Below, piece by piece: positions 39,443-48,097 of a stretch of 64,000 nucleotides of DNA. The notes below the pieces were generated by a model. That model was not told the origin of the DNA. It was given only the letters and a program-made list of their open reading frames with translations, and made no database searches. This DNA comes from an uncultured Schaedlerella sp. GTDB taxonomy: Bacteria; Bacillota; Clostridia; Lachnospirales; Lachnospiraceae. Made by a program: the position numbers and the translations under genes. The stretch spans positions 1-64,000 of the forward strand of contig CAKSAJ010000001.1 in the NCBI GenBank assembly GCA_934435195.1, in the 5' to 3' direction. Position 1 is the stretch's first letter. Every line of letters starts with the position of its first letter.

Positions 39443-39925
39443 ATGTTTGAAAAATTCGGAGAAATGGATTCTTACAAAGAAATTAATGAATTAGCGGACA
39501 ATCTGTTCAATGAACAGGATATCGACAGCTTCAAAGAGATGGCAGCAGAAAACGGAATCGAGGAATGCGTTGTTGCATTATATTTGTCCGGAGATCTTCC
39601 GGAACTCTGCGATGCTGAAAGCGCTGCACTGGGGAAAATCGAAGTAGAATGTAAGGAACTCAAGCCAAAAGAGATTATGCAGGATTGGGTTGAATACATC
39701 AAAGCACAGTGTATGGCACAGCCGAAAATCGCACTGGCAGTTCGAAAGAAAGGGAAAAGCCTGAAAGGGTGCATTGCAGCACTACTCGGCTGGTCGTTCA
39801 AAAACCAGATCCCGATAGACAAAGATATCTTAAAGGCAGCAGGCGTGACAGCAGGAAGAGTTACGCTTGGCATTCCTGGGATGGGACAAGCCAAAAAAAT
39901 CATAAAGGAGTACTACCTGAAATGA
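39443..39925 (+). CDS. PcfK/AcrIIA9-like phage protein
   Basis: The 160-residue acidic protein has an N-terminal helical part and a C-terminal region (PKIALAVRKKGKSLKGCIAAL to LGIPGMGQAKKIIKEYY) that resembles the domain shared by PcfK-like proteins and the Cas9 inhibitor AcrIIA9 family. It is coupled by ATGA to a PcfJ gene, which fits the PcfK-PcfJ pairing. The homology is judged by eye and is moderate, so anti-CRISPR activity is only a hypothesis. GGGAGG precedes the ATG. Confidence 0.5.
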   Translation: MFEKFGEMDSYKEINELADNLFNEQDIDSFKEMAAENGIEECVVALYLSGDLPELCDAESAALGKIEVECKELKPKEIMQDWVEYIKAQCMAQPKIALAVRKKGKSLKGCIAALLGWSFKNQIPIDKDILKAAGVTAGRVTLGIPGMGQAKKIIKEYYLK

Positions 39926-42030
39926 AAAAGAAAGCAATTGAAAAAATCCCATTTCTGAAGCTGGACAAGGTAAGCAAGAAAAAAGACGTGAAATACATTG
40001 GAGTGACAGCAATTAAAATTGTAGACCATGAAAAGCATCTATTCTTAGAGGTATACCGAAACCAGAAAACAAAAAAAGAAGTCCCGGTAGTAAGGATTGT
40101 ATTAACGAAAACAGATTTTGGAACATATTTTCCGGAAAAGAAACAATGGTCGAGAGGAAAGATTAAGACGGACCAATATTACAATGGTCCGTTGATCTGG
40201 AACGATCCAGAGGATAGAGGAAGTGCACTGGAACTAAAAAAGCAAAACGTCCTTAGAAGTGAGGAAGACTTGGAGAGGATGAAGAAATTCTGCAAACCGG
40301 TATGGAATGAAGACAGATGGTGGGAGCACATCGAAAACTATCAAGACCATATCACAAGTGCAGAGAGAATAAAAAGAGAAAGCAGAAGATATGAGCGCCG
40401 CAAAAAGGCTTTGGAAGACCGCATCACACATACAAGGGTACTTCCGGAAAAGAAAATTTTGAAACGGGCAAATGATATCTATCTGCATAACAAACATTAT
40501 CTCTACTACAAAAAACATGGGAGCAGGGCAGAAATTGCTTGCAGTAGCTGCGGCGGTGTTACAGATGCAAGATGGAAGAATGGAATTTCCTACGAGAGTC
40601 AGTTCCAGAGATACGTCCAAGAGCCGACTGAAGGCCGCATCGGTATTTGTCCAATGTGCGGGGCGCATGGAGAATACAAGTGCCAAGGAAAAGTAAAAGG
40701 AAGTCACAGTCAGACAATACACTTATTTTTAGGGCAAAAGTACAAAGATAACGGTCTGGTGATGAGATACATAGAAGTCAGTAAAACATGGAATTTGCAG
40801 TGTATCGCAAGCGAAACGAAAACAGTAATGTATAGCGCAAGCGAAGAACTTTCTGGAGTAGAGATTGCACGAGCATATTACGAAGAGGGAAAGAAAAAAC
40901 AGATTGATTACCACAAGCATAATCCGTATACCGGAACAGATTTTTGGGATGACTGCAATTTAACCGGAATGAATAATATAACAATCAAAGAAGCTCCGAT
41001 CATGTTTGAAACCTACCAAGAGACGCAGGGAACAATATTTGAGTACAGCGCATTGGAGGAATACGCAAAAGAAGAGAGTATTAATCCGATCAACTATCTG
41101 GAACGATACATGCAAATACCGCAAATGGAAATGCTTGTTAAATTAAAGCTGTTTGGAATTGTAAAACAATTAATCAGTTGTGAATGTGGAATTATTGCAT
41201 GTATAAACGCAAATCGCCCGGATGAATTTTTGGGAATCAGGAAAGAAAGAGTAAAGCAACTGTGCGAAAACAGAGGAAACATAGGACTCTTACGGATTAT
41301 GCAGATAGAAAAAAGAATGAATCAAAATTGGACAGAGGAACAGATTGAAAATCTGCATGAAACGGGATTAAGTCAAGGAGACATTGAAACGGCGACTAGA
41401 TATATGTCAATTCAACAACTATTAAATCGAATCAAAAGATATGCCGGTTGTGAGTATGGAACTGGGTGCACAGGAGCAATCGCAACAATCAAGGAGACAG
41501 CGGATACATATAAGGATTACCTGAGTATGAGAATCCAAAGAGGGTACGACCTAAACAACACCATATACCAATACCCAAGAGACCTAAGAGCAGCTCACGA
41601 ACAGATGGTTATGGAATCACACAAAGAGGAAATGGATAAGCGCTTTAGGGAAGTAGCAGAAAGGTTTCCGAACATCAAACACATATACCGAGAGCTTAGA
41701 AAGAAATATTACTACGAAGACGATGATTATATTATCCGGCCGGCAAGGGCAGCAGAAGAGATAGTGATGGAAGGAAGGTTATTACATCACTGCGTGGGTG
41801 GCGATGGATATTTGCGGAAACATAATAACAGAGAAACTTACATCCTGATGCTGCGATTTAGGCAAAAACCAAAAGAACCATACATAACAGTTGAAATAGA
41901 TTCCGGGAGACCGTATATAAAACAATGGTACGGCAAGAGAGATACAAAACCAGACAAGAAAAACATAGATGCATGGCTGGATAATTATCTGGAATTTCTG
42001 AAATCTGAAACAATACCAAAAACAGCATAA
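39922..42030 (+). CDS. PcfJ-domain protein
   Basis: The 702-residue protein starts at 39922. The frame stays open further upstream inside the previous gene, but MKKKAIEKIPFLKLDK is the natural N-terminus. A four-cysteine zinc finger is seen at about residues 202-265 (CSSCGG to CPMCGAHG). The conserved C-terminal PcfJ block includes EEIVMEGRLLHHCVGGDGYL, ILMLRFRQKPKEPYITVEID and IKQWYGKRDTKP. PcfJ proteins are widespread in Firmicute phages and conjugative elements, and their role is unknown. Confidence 0.85.
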   Translation: MKKKAIEKIPFLKLDKVSKKKDVKYIGVTAIKIVDHEKHLFLEVYRNQKTKKEVPVVRIVLTKTDFGTYFPEKKQWSRGKIKTDQYYNGPLIWNDPEDRGSALELKKQNVLRSEEDLERMKKFCKPVWNEDRWWEHIENYQDHITSAERIKRESRRYERRKKALEDRITHTRVLPEKKILKRANDIYLHNKHYLYYKKHGSRAEIACSSCGGVTDARWKNGISYESQFQRYVQEPTEGRIGICPMCGAHGEYKCQGKVKGSHSQTIHLFLGQKYKDNGLVMRYIEVSKTWNLQCIASETKTVMYSASEELSGVEIARAYYEEGKKKQIDYHKHNPYTGTDFWDDCNLTGMNNITIKEAPIMFETYQETQGTIFEYSALEEYAKEESINPINYLERYMQIPQMEMLVKLKLFGIVKQLISCECGIIACINANRPDEFLGIRKERVKQLCENRGNIGLLRIMQIEKRMNQNWTEEQIENLHETGLSQGDIETATRYMSIQQLLNRIKRYAGCEYGTGCTGAIATIKETADTYKDYLSMRIQRGYDLNNTIYQYPRDLRAAHEQMVMESHKEEMDKRFREVAERFPNIKHIYRELRKKYYYEDDDYIIRPARAAEEIVMEGRLLHHCVGGDGYLRKHNNRETYILMLRFRQKPKEPYITVEIDSGRPYIKQWYGKRDTKPDKKNIDAWLDNYLEFLKSETIPKTA

Positions 42031-42044
42031 AGAGGAGGTAACAC

Positions 42045-43349
42045 ATGGATTACGTGCAAATGACACTGGATGATTGGATGAGCATGAAAGAAAGCCTGAA
42101 AAAGGACTTGATAGGAGTACAAGAGAGCTTTGTCCGGATTGGCTACAAGCTCCGGAAAATAGCAGATGAAAAACTATACGAAAAAGACGGATACAAGAGT
42201 ATTGCAGATTTTGCTAAGGCAGAGTATGGCTTGACAGCATCAACAGTATCCAGATTCATCAAAATAAATGAAAGATATTCCGTAGAGGGATATTCTGACA
42301 GACTCCGGCCAGAATTTGCAAATTTTGGCAGCAGTAAACTATCAGAGATGTTGACACTTCCGGACAATGACATAGAGCTGATCACACAGAACACGACAAG
42401 AGAAACAATCAGGGAATTGAAGCAATTCGAACATCAGAAGCCTGAACCGGTCAATGTAGAGCTGGTTGAACCGGAATCAAAATATCACTCACTCATCGAG
42501 AAGTTCTGGAAACAAAACAAAGAACTCTTGAATGAATTATATGCAAGTGATGAAAAGAAAGAGGGATATCTGGAAGGAATGGCGGAAATCGTCAATCCTT
42601 CCGGAAATCGAAGCTTCAGAGATGGTATTTATTTCATGATGTTCTACGAGGACAAATTGAAAATTAAACAATTTGGAACATCCGGACCAAAAACAATGAG
42701 CTGGGAAGAGTTCTTCGGGATAACAGAAGAGATTTTTACGGATGCCGGAAACAGAACATGGGAAGAACATTTCGGAGAACCCGAGAAAATATTAGGGTTT
42801 GAGCAGACCGAGACAGTGAATGAAACAACTGAAAATGTAGTTGAAACAGCCGAAAAAGTGAACGAATCACCGGAAAACGTAGTCAAAACAGTAGAAAACG
42901 TGCCAGAAACAGAGAGAAACGTACCGGAAACGCTGGAAAACGAGACTGTTCAGAAAGGACCAGAGGAGAAAGAAGAACAGGAAGAGCCAAAACCGGAAGA
43001 ACCTGAGATTTGCGCCGGCGCAAAAACCCAAGAGGATATTAGGGTTGAAGAGGAATCAAACAATGAAAATTTGCCAGGTCAAATGGATATCGAAAAAGAT
43101 TTTCCGGAATATTGCCCGGATCCGGCAGAGGAGAAAGAGGAACAGGAAGAAATCAAGGTTTACTATGGCAGCAGGAAACAGTACTTAGACAGCTTAAACA
43201 CAATAAAAGCAGCACTGTACATAGCAGCTTCACTGAGCGAAATGCGTTCGGCAACCTACTCAACGCTTGTTTCTCCAAGGCATTGGGAGCAATGGCTTAT
43301 GGCAGAGGTGGATGAAAATGGGGAGGAAATACAAGTTGTCGAAGGATGA
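42045..43349 (+). CDS. Phage protein with HTH-like N-terminus and repetitive acidic region
   Basis: The 434-residue protein has an N-terminal region (YKSIADFAKAEYGLTASTVSRFIKINERY) like the HTH part of DUF3102/ParB-type phage proteins. A middle domain follows, then a low-complexity stretch (about 255-345) built of imperfect ENV-x-ET units and Glu/Pro-rich sequence, and a short conserved C-terminal helix (HWEQWLMAEVDENG). GAGGAGG is upstream. It may be a DNA-binding accessory protein, but the function is not known. Confidence 0.65.
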   Translation: MDYVQMTLDDWMSMKESLKKDLIGVQESFVRIGYKLRKIADEKLYEKDGYKSIADFAKAEYGLTASTVSRFIKINERYSVEGYSDRLRPEFANFGSSKLSEMLTLPDNDIELITQNTTRETIRELKQFEHQKPEPVNVELVEPESKYHSLIEKFWKQNKELLNELYASDEKKEGYLEGMAEIVNPSGNRSFRDGIYFMMFYEDKLKIKQFGTSGPKTMSWEEFFGITEEIFTDAGNRTWEEHFGEPEKILGFEQTETVNETTENVVETAEKVNESPENVVKTVENVPETERNVPETLENETVQKGPEEKEEQEEPKPEEPEICAGAKTQEDIRVEEESNNENLPGQMDIEKDFPEYCPDPAEEKEEQEEIKVYYGSRKQYLDSLNTIKAALYIAASLSEMRSATYSTLVSPRHWEQWLMAEVDENGEEIQVVEG

Positions 43350-43716
43350 TGGATTGATGTTTCCAAAGAAACCATGGAAAAACAAAAAAAGGACACAAAA
43401 AAAGAAAAGAATCCTCCCAACAACCAAAGGTGTGTGCTATATATGCGCACACCGGTATAACGACTGGAGTTATAAGCCAACACAAGAACACCATGCGGTA
43501 TTTGGAGGTGGCCAAAGAAAAGATTCTGAAAGAGAAGGAATCAAAGTATATCTATGCCTGAAGCATCACGGAACCGGGAAAGAGGGCGTACATGGAAGCA
43601 GAGAGATGCGTGAGTGGCTGTGCAGAGAAGCTCAGAGAGAATATGAGAAAACTCATACAAGAGAAGAGTGGATGCAGGAATTCAAGAAAAATTATTTGGA
43701 GGAAGAAAATGAGTAG
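43318..43716 (+). CDS. HNH-like zinc protein of the phage replication module
   Basis: The 132-residue basic protein has a lysine-rich N-terminus and the pattern CYIC, EHHAVFGGGQR and LCLKHH, which is a small HNH-like or zinc-bound nuclease fold seen in many phage recombination genes. ATG at 43318 with GAGGTGG upstream is favoured, overlapping the previous gene. It overlaps the next HNH gene by eight bases. Confidence 0.7.
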   Translation: MGRKYKLSKDDGLMFPKKPWKNKKRTQKKKRILPTTKGVCYICAHRYNDWSYKPTQEHHAVFGGGQRKDSEREGIKVYLCLKHHGTGKEGVHGSREMREWLCREAQREYEKTHTREEWMQEFKKNYLEEENE

Positions 43717-44332
43717 CAGAAAGAAGATTTCGTCAAAAGTCAGGCAGATGGTATACGAAAAATGCAATCACCGATGTGCTTACTGCGGATGCGAGTTGGA
43801 TTATAAGGATATGCAGGTGGATCATATCGAATCTGTGTATAAGCATGATTTTGAAAAGTATCGATTTGGTAACGGAAAATTAACCGAAGAGGAACTTAAT
43901 AGCATCGAGAATTACATGCCAGCTTGTCGGGCGTGCAACTTTTACAAGAGTACATTTAGTTTGGAAAAATTTCGAGAAAATTTGACAACTAAGCTCTATG
44001 AGAATTTGCGAAAGAATTTCAATTATAAACTGATGTGCAAATACGGGATAATAAAAGAAGACATAAAGCCGATTGAGTTTTACTTTGAAAGGTTAATGAA
44101 TAAAAAGATAAAAGTAACAGAGCTGGATATTATCGTCACGATGGTGAGCGGTGAACCATATTACGAAATAAAATACAAACCGATTGGACAGAATCACTGC
44201 TACATTGGCTATAGTTCATATTACCTTAGCGTGGTTGCTAGATATAAAAATGAATATTTTACCGTAGTCGAAGAAGAACAGAAAAGCCCTTGGACGCTGT
44301 GTAGCGAGGGATTGCCAGAAAAAGGACACTGA
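43709..44332 (+). CDS. HNH endonuclease
   Basis: The 207-residue protein has the complete HNH layout: CAYCGC (zinc), VDHIES (catalytic His), NYMPACRACNFYKS (Asn and second zinc pair), all in residues 20-85. The last residues, WTLCSEGLPEKGH, look like the start of a DUF551-type domain. The frame ends at a TGA beyond which DUF551-like coding continues one base shifted. GGAGGAAG precedes ATG at 43709. Confidence 0.8.
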   Translation: MSSRKKISSKVRQMVYEKCNHRCAYCGCELDYKDMQVDHIESVYKHDFEKYRFGNGKLTEEELNSIENYMPACRACNFYKSTFSLEKFRENLTTKLYENLRKNFNYKLMCKYGIIKEDIKPIEFYFERLMNKKIKVTELDIIVTMVSGEPYYEIKYKPIGQNHCYIGYSSYYLSVVARYKNEYFTVVEEEQKSPWTLCSEGLPEKGH

Positions 44333-44471
44333 TGTACTTGCAAGCCTTCCACACGGTCAGGTGACAGTAATGAGATATTCAGGTGATGGTGTATTTGGAG
44401 GAATATTTAAGCGGACAACAGAAGTGATAGATGCATGGATGCCATTACCAGAACCATATAAAGAAGAATGA
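44331..44471 (+). pseudogene. DUF551-like coding remnant, +1 frame relative to the HNH gene
   Basis: The frame beginning at GAT 44331 encodes DVLASLPHGQVTVMRYSGDG and ends VIDAWMPLPEPYKEE, the hallmark tail of DUF551 phage proteins. It has no start codon or ribosome site of its own, and its missing N-terminal part (WTLCSEGLPEKG) is encoded by the end of the HNH gene. A single-base shift at CAC-TGA separates them. It is either a mutation that split a fused gene or a +1 frameshift site. Confidence 0.6.
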
Positions 44472-44492
44472 TAAAAGAAAGGATGAAGAACT

Positions 44493-44888
44493 ATGGGATA
44501 CATGAGAAAAGACGAGGCAATGAAAACATTGCAAGAGGACAGAGAGACAACATTGGCATGCTACAACGACAGAGCAACAAGAGAAATTGTTAAATTCTGC
44601 TACGATTCTATCGAACGAGAATTGGAACGGCTACATCAGTACGTACCAGAAAGTGTAGTAGAACAACCAAAAATCTACGATGTAGATAAGGTCATTGACC
44701 AGTTAGAAGAGGAGAAGGAATATGCTAATGCAGATTTCGAGGAGTACGCCAAAGAAGTAGAACCTTGCCTGGATGCAGAATATGATGATACATTCAGCCA
44801 AGGCATGGAGAGAGCAATCAAGATACTGAAGCAGGAGAAAGAAACTGCGGAAAAACATAATAGAAATACAAGGAGAAATGTAATATGA
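44493..44888 (+). CDS. Hypothetical acidic helical phage protein
   Basis: The 131-residue protein is highly charged and probably coiled-coil rich (RDETTL-like start, then VDKVIDQLEEEKEYANADFEE). GAAAGGA precedes the ATG. It is coupled by ATGA to the next small membrane gene. Proteins of this look are common in Lachnospiraceae phages, and no function is known. Confidence 0.6.
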   Translation: MGYMRKDEAMKTLQEDRETTLACYNDRATREIVKFCYDSIERELERLHQYVPESVVEQPKIYDVDKVIDQLEEEKEYANADFEEYAKEVEPCLDAEYDDTFSQGMERAIKILKQEKETAEKHNRNTRRNVI

Positions 44889-45049
44889 CAGCTTTTACGG
44901 GATTCTGTATTGGAGTTATAGTCTGCATAACTACAAGCATTTTAGGAGAACGAGAATATGGGAGAATAATGTACAGAAGAGGTTACATTCAAGCATTGAA
45001 GGACATTCGAAGGGAGCAAGAGAGAAAGAAGGAATTGGATGATAGATGA
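44885..45049 (+). CDS. 54-residue membrane protein
   Basis: It starts inside the stop of the previous gene (ATGA) and begins with one hydrophobic helix (TAFTGFCIGVIVCITTSIL) followed by a basic tail (RREQERKKELDDR). It overlaps the following methylase-like gene by 11 bases. The tight overlaps on both sides argue that it is translated. Confidence 0.6.
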   Translation: MTAFTGFCIGVIVCITTSILGEREYGRIMYRRGYIQALKDIRREQERKKELDDR

Positions 45050-45695
45050 GATTGTAAAGAAAATAACTTCGATATCTGGAACATACTCAGGATATGAAAT
45101 TTTCTCTGACTGGATAAAAGCTCTTGCATTATCTATAAGCAACTCAACGGATATTTTACAAGGGAAAATATGGCAAGATAGAGAAAGGCAGTATTTAGAG
45201 ATTGTCAAAAAGCACGGAGACAAGATGATAAAACATTTTATTGAGCTTAACGGAATGTTGGCTGCTTCACTGGAAGAGGAAATACAGGATGTACTTGGTG
45301 CGGTTTTCATGAAAGGGGCGTGGGGTGCGAAACAAACGGGACAGTTCTTCACGCCGTTCCACATATCATTGTTAACAGCACAAATCACAATTCCGGAAGA
45401 TGTAAGCGAAGAAAACCCGTATATTATCAACGAGCCATCAACAGGCGGTGGCGGTATGATAATCGCAGCTGCAAGAGTGCTGAAAGACAGAGGAATTAAT
45501 CCACAGAGGTGCATGAGAGTTACAGCACAAGATCTTGACTGGAAAGGTGTGTACATGACATACGTACAATTAAGCCTACTTGGAATCAAGGCGATTGTAG
45601 TTCAAGGAGATACATTAAGCACTCCGTATGGAAAATACTATCCTCCGGAAAGAGTGTTGTATACCCCAGCGGAAAAAGGATTGATTATGTATTAG
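45039..45695 (+). CDS. Short N6-adenine methylase-like protein without NPPY
   Basis: The 218-residue protein has the HsdM-like entry (KQTGQFFTPFHIS), a modified SAM motif I (INEPSTGGGGMIIAAA) and the AQDLDW motif, and follows the N6-methylase order up to GDTLS. The catalytic (D/N)PP(Y/F) motif is not found, because the protein ends in YYPPERVLYTPAEKG. It may bind SAM without methylating DNA, or the family may use a different active site. Such short forms are frequent in Clostridial phages. Confidence 0.75.
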   Translation: MIDEIVKKITSISGTYSGYEIFSDWIKALALSISNSTDILQGKIWQDRERQYLEIVKKHGDKMIKHFIELNGMLAASLEEEIQDVLGAVFMKGAWGAKQTGQFFTPFHISLLTAQITIPEDVSEENPYIINEPSTGGGGMIIAAARVLKDRGINPQRCMRVTAQDLDWKGVYMTYVQLSLLGIKAIVVQGDTLSTPYGKYYPPERVLYTPAEKGLIMY

Positions 45696-45705
45696 GTGAT
45701 GCAAA

Positions 45706-46773
45706 ATGGGAGAGACAAGAGATTGTAGAGAAGATGTGCTAAACAGTCTGATTTCGTGGGCTATATCACATGGAATCGATTCAACGGAAGCAAAATATGA
45801 TTTCTACATGCTACTGAACAATGTAGAAATTACAAGTAGATGTACCGAAATTGCACAAATCGAAGAAAATAGAAATGAATATCTTTTGAAAAAATTTTTG
45901 ATTGCGAAAAAAGTAAAAGGATGCACAGATAGAACGCTTAATTATTACGGACAAAGCATACAAACAATACTAAACAAAATAGGCAAGACGGTAGACGATA
46001 TTACAGCAGACGATATTAGATTCTACATGGCCATAAGGATTCGACAGGACAAAGTATCAAAAACAACAGTCGGAAATGAGATACGGAACTTCGGAAGTTT
46101 CTTCTCGTGGTTATACCTGGAAGAGGAAATCAGGCGAAATCCGATGACAAAAATTGACCGAATCAAAATAGAAAAAAATAAAAAAGAAGCACTTACAGAG
46201 CTTGAAATTGAAAAACTAAGAGCGGCAGCAGAAGGTGAAAGAGAAAAAATGATCATTGAAGTGCTGTTATCAACTGGATGCAGAGTGAGCGAATTAGTGC
46301 AGATTATGACAAGCGAAATTGATGGAGACAGAATCATAGTGAATGGAAAAGGAGAGAAAGAAAGATATGTATATCTGAACGCAAGAGCAAAGTTTGCAAT
46401 GGAAAGATATCTGGAGCAAAGAAAAGATACAAATCCTTACTTACTGCCTCATAGTGTCAACGTTAAAGATATCAAAGTACGAAAACGATCAGATCTGAAA
46501 GAGTGGTGGAAAAATCCACAGAATGTATCGGAAGGTTACAGCGACAAGGGAACGATTGAATGCATGATGAGAAAAATAGCGAAAAAAGCAGGAGTAGAAA
46601 GAGCGAATCCACATAAATTTAGACGGACATGTGCAACAATGGCCCTTAGAAGAGGGATGCCAATTGAACAGGTATCTAAAATGCTAGGTCATGAAAGTTT
46701 GGAAACAACACAAATCTATCTGGATTTAGCAGAAAATGAATTAGAACAGGCACACAAGAAATATGTCGTCTAA
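45706..46773 (+). CDS. Tyrosine recombinase (XerC/D-like)
   Basis: The 355-residue protein has a SAM-like N-terminal core-binding domain (about residues 60-150) and a full tyrosine-recombinase catalytic domain: Arg in STGCRVSELV, Lys in GKGEKERYV, HKFRR (His and Arg), LGHESLETTQIY (His and the nucleophile Tyr). It lies in the replication region, not next to an attachment site, and the phage already has a serine integrase. It may resolve replication multimers or act on an internal site. Confidence 0.9.
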   Translation: MGETRDCREDVLNSLISWAISHGIDSTEAKYDFYMLLNNVEITSRCTEIAQIEENRNEYLLKKFLIAKKVKGCTDRTLNYYGQSIQTILNKIGKTVDDITADDIRFYMAIRIRQDKVSKTTVGNEIRNFGSFFSWLYLEEEIRRNPMTKIDRIKIEKNKKEALTELEIEKLRAAAEGEREKMIIEVLLSTGCRVSELVQIMTSEIDGDRIIVNGKGEKERYVYLNARAKFAMERYLEQRKDTNPYLLPHSVNVKDIKVRKRSDLKEWWKNPQNVSEGYSDKGTIECMMRKIAKKAGVERANPHKFRRTCATMALRRGMPIEQVSKMLGHESLETTQIYLDLAENELEQAHKKYVV

Positions 46774-46787
46774 AAAGGAGGAAAGAG

Positions 46788-46949
46788 ATGAACGATTGGA
46801 ACAAAGTATACGATAACAGAAAGAAACAAAATACAAAGGAAGAAAAGGATAAACCGCCGGAAAAAGCGATCCAAACATTCCGAAGACAACCATTTGACGT
46901 ATTGGGATACATTCAAGATAAATATGGAATAGAAGGAGAGAAGCAGTGA
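46788..46949 (+). CDS. 53-residue phage protein before ssb
   Basis: AAAGGAGG precedes the ATG, and the stop overlaps the ssb start (GTGA). The sequence is basic and polar, ending with FRRQPFDVLGYIQDKYGIEGEKQ. The function is unknown. Coupling to SSB suggests a role in replication or recombination. Confidence 0.6.
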   Translation: MNDWNKVYDNRKKQNTKEEKDKPPEKAIQTFRRQPFDVLGYIQDKYGIEGEKQ

Positions 46950-47374
46950 ATAAGGTGATATTAGTCGGACGACTCACAAGAGATCCAGATGTGCGATATC
47001 CGCAAGATGACTCGGCAGCAGTCGCCAAATATACATTAGCAGTAGACCGAAAATTCAAAAGAGACAATGAACCAACCGCGGATTTTATTCCGTGCGTTGG
47101 TTTTGGCCGTTTAGCGGAATTTGCAGAAAAATATTTCCGTCAGGGAATGAGAATTTCTGTTTCCGGTCGTATCCAGACTGGAAGCTACACAAATAAAGAT
47201 AACCGGAAGGTATATTACACAGAGGTTGTAATAGAAGAACAAGAATTTGCTGAAAGCAGAGCAGAGAGTGAAGCGAACAGATCAAGGCAGCAGCCAAAAC
47301 CAGAAGAGAAAGTAGACGAAAACGGATTCATGAATATCCCGGAAGGACTGGAAGAAGAGTTGCCGTTCGATTAG
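46946..47374 (+). CDS. ssb: Phage single-stranded DNA-binding protein
   Basis: The 142-residue OB-fold protein begins NKVILVGRLTRDPDVRY and has FIPCVGFGRLAEF and ISVSGRIQTGSYTN, as in bacterial SSB, and an acidic tip ending EELPFD that recruits partner proteins. GTG start, with GAAGGAGAG upstream. It covers single strands during Rep-driven replication. Confidence 0.95.
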   Translation: MNKVILVGRLTRDPDVRYPQDDSAAVAKYTLAVDRKFKRDNEPTADFIPCVGFGRLAEFAEKYFRQGMRISVSGRIQTGSYTNKDNRKVYYTEVVIEEQEFAESRAESEANRSRQQPKPEEKVDENGFMNIPEGLEEELPFD

Positions 47375-47418
47375 TTTTGAGGCGGCAGCAGGGCATAACA
47401 AGATTGGAGGAGATGCCG

Positions 47419-47868
47419 GTGGAACAGAGACTGGAAGAAAATAATGTAAAGAATGAAAATAACCTGAAGAAGGAATATTTAAGGGGATATAGGAGCAATA
47501 GAAGGAGAATTAATCGTATCGATGATGAAGTTACTGAGTTGAGAGAACTTGCAGCATCTGTGAAGGCTACTGATTATTCTGGTATGCCACATGGAAGCGG
47601 AAATCAGAAAGATTTATCTGATGAGCTTGCAAGAATTGACACGTTGGAAAAGAGACTTGAACAAGAAAGAGAAAAATGCGTAGAATCCTATATCTCAATT
47701 GAGAATCTAATTAAATCTGTAAAGAATGAAGATGAGAACGATGTACTATTCTACAGATATGTGAAAGGACTTCGATGGTGGGAAATTGCTGAAAAGATGG
47801 AGTGTACTGAAAGATGGATACATAAGTTGCATGGAAAAGCACTGGAACATCTGAAAATACCAAAATGA
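47419..47868 (+). CDS. Sigma-70 region 4-like phage transcription regulator
   Basis: The 149-residue protein has a long coiled-coil-like N-terminal half and a C-terminal HTH (VLFYRYVKGLRWWEIAEKMECTERWIHKLHGKALEHL, about residues 108-143) like DUF1492/ArpU/RinA-type late regulators. These usually switch on the late (packaging and structural) genes, which begin about 300 bases downstream. GTG at 47419 with GGAGGAG six bases upstream is the best start, though TTG at 47377 is in frame. Confidence 0.75.
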   Translation: MEQRLEENNVKNENNLKKEYLRGYRSNRRRINRIDDEVTELRELAASVKATDYSGMPHGSGNQKDLSDELARIDTLEKRLEQEREKCVESYISIENLIKSVKNEDENDVLFYRYVKGLRWWEIAEKMECTERWIHKLHGKALEHLKIPK

Positions 47869-47972
47869 TTTAACACAGTTCCTTGAAGTTCAGTATAGAT
47901 GTGTGAGAGAATTACAATGAGCCAAGGCGGAAAACCGACGGCTCGTTAAAACCCCATAAACCAAAACCTAGA

Positions 47973-48002
47973 AATAGACAATCTGAAGACAGGTTGTCTA
48001 TT
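47973..48002 (+). terminator. Intrinsic terminator before the late operon
   Basis: AATAGACAA (47973-47981) pairs with TTGTCTATT (47994-48002), followed by TTTG. A second small hairpin (GAGCC...GGCTC) lies about 50 bases earlier. Together they mark the end of the early/middle transcript. The remainder of 47869-48147 holds only the tRNA. Confidence 0.75.
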
Positions 48003-48023
48003 TTGTTACATAAACCCAAATTA

Positions 48024-48097
48024 GGATCATTAGCTCAGTAGGTTAGAGCGACCGGCTCATAACCGGTATGTCGCAGGTTCGAGTCCTGTATGATCCA
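48024..48097 (+). tRNA. tRNA-Ile2 with CAU anticodon
   Basis: The 74-nt cloverleaf has acceptor GGATCAT/ATGATCC, D-stem GCTC/GAGC, anticodon stem ACCGG/CCGGT with loop CTCATAA (anticodon CAT at 48058-48060), variable region ATGTC, and T-arm GCAGG-TTCGAGT-CCTGT. The CTCATAA loop and A38 pattern match lysidine-modified tRNA-Ile2, which reads AUA, better than elongator Met. The 3' CCA is not encoded. It sits just before the late genes and presumably serves AUA-rich phage mRNAs. Confidence 0.85.

Noticed and set aside
39472..39903. 143-codon minus-strand open frame
   Set aside because: Shadow of the PcfK/AcrIIA9-like gene, with no support of its own.
39709..39921. N-terminal extension of PcfJ
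   Set aside because: It lies fully inside the preceding gene in another frame, and the ATGA-coupled start at 39922 is the natural one.
44942..45589. 215-codon minus-strand open frame
   Set aside because: Antisense shadow of the methylase-like gene, which has motif support.
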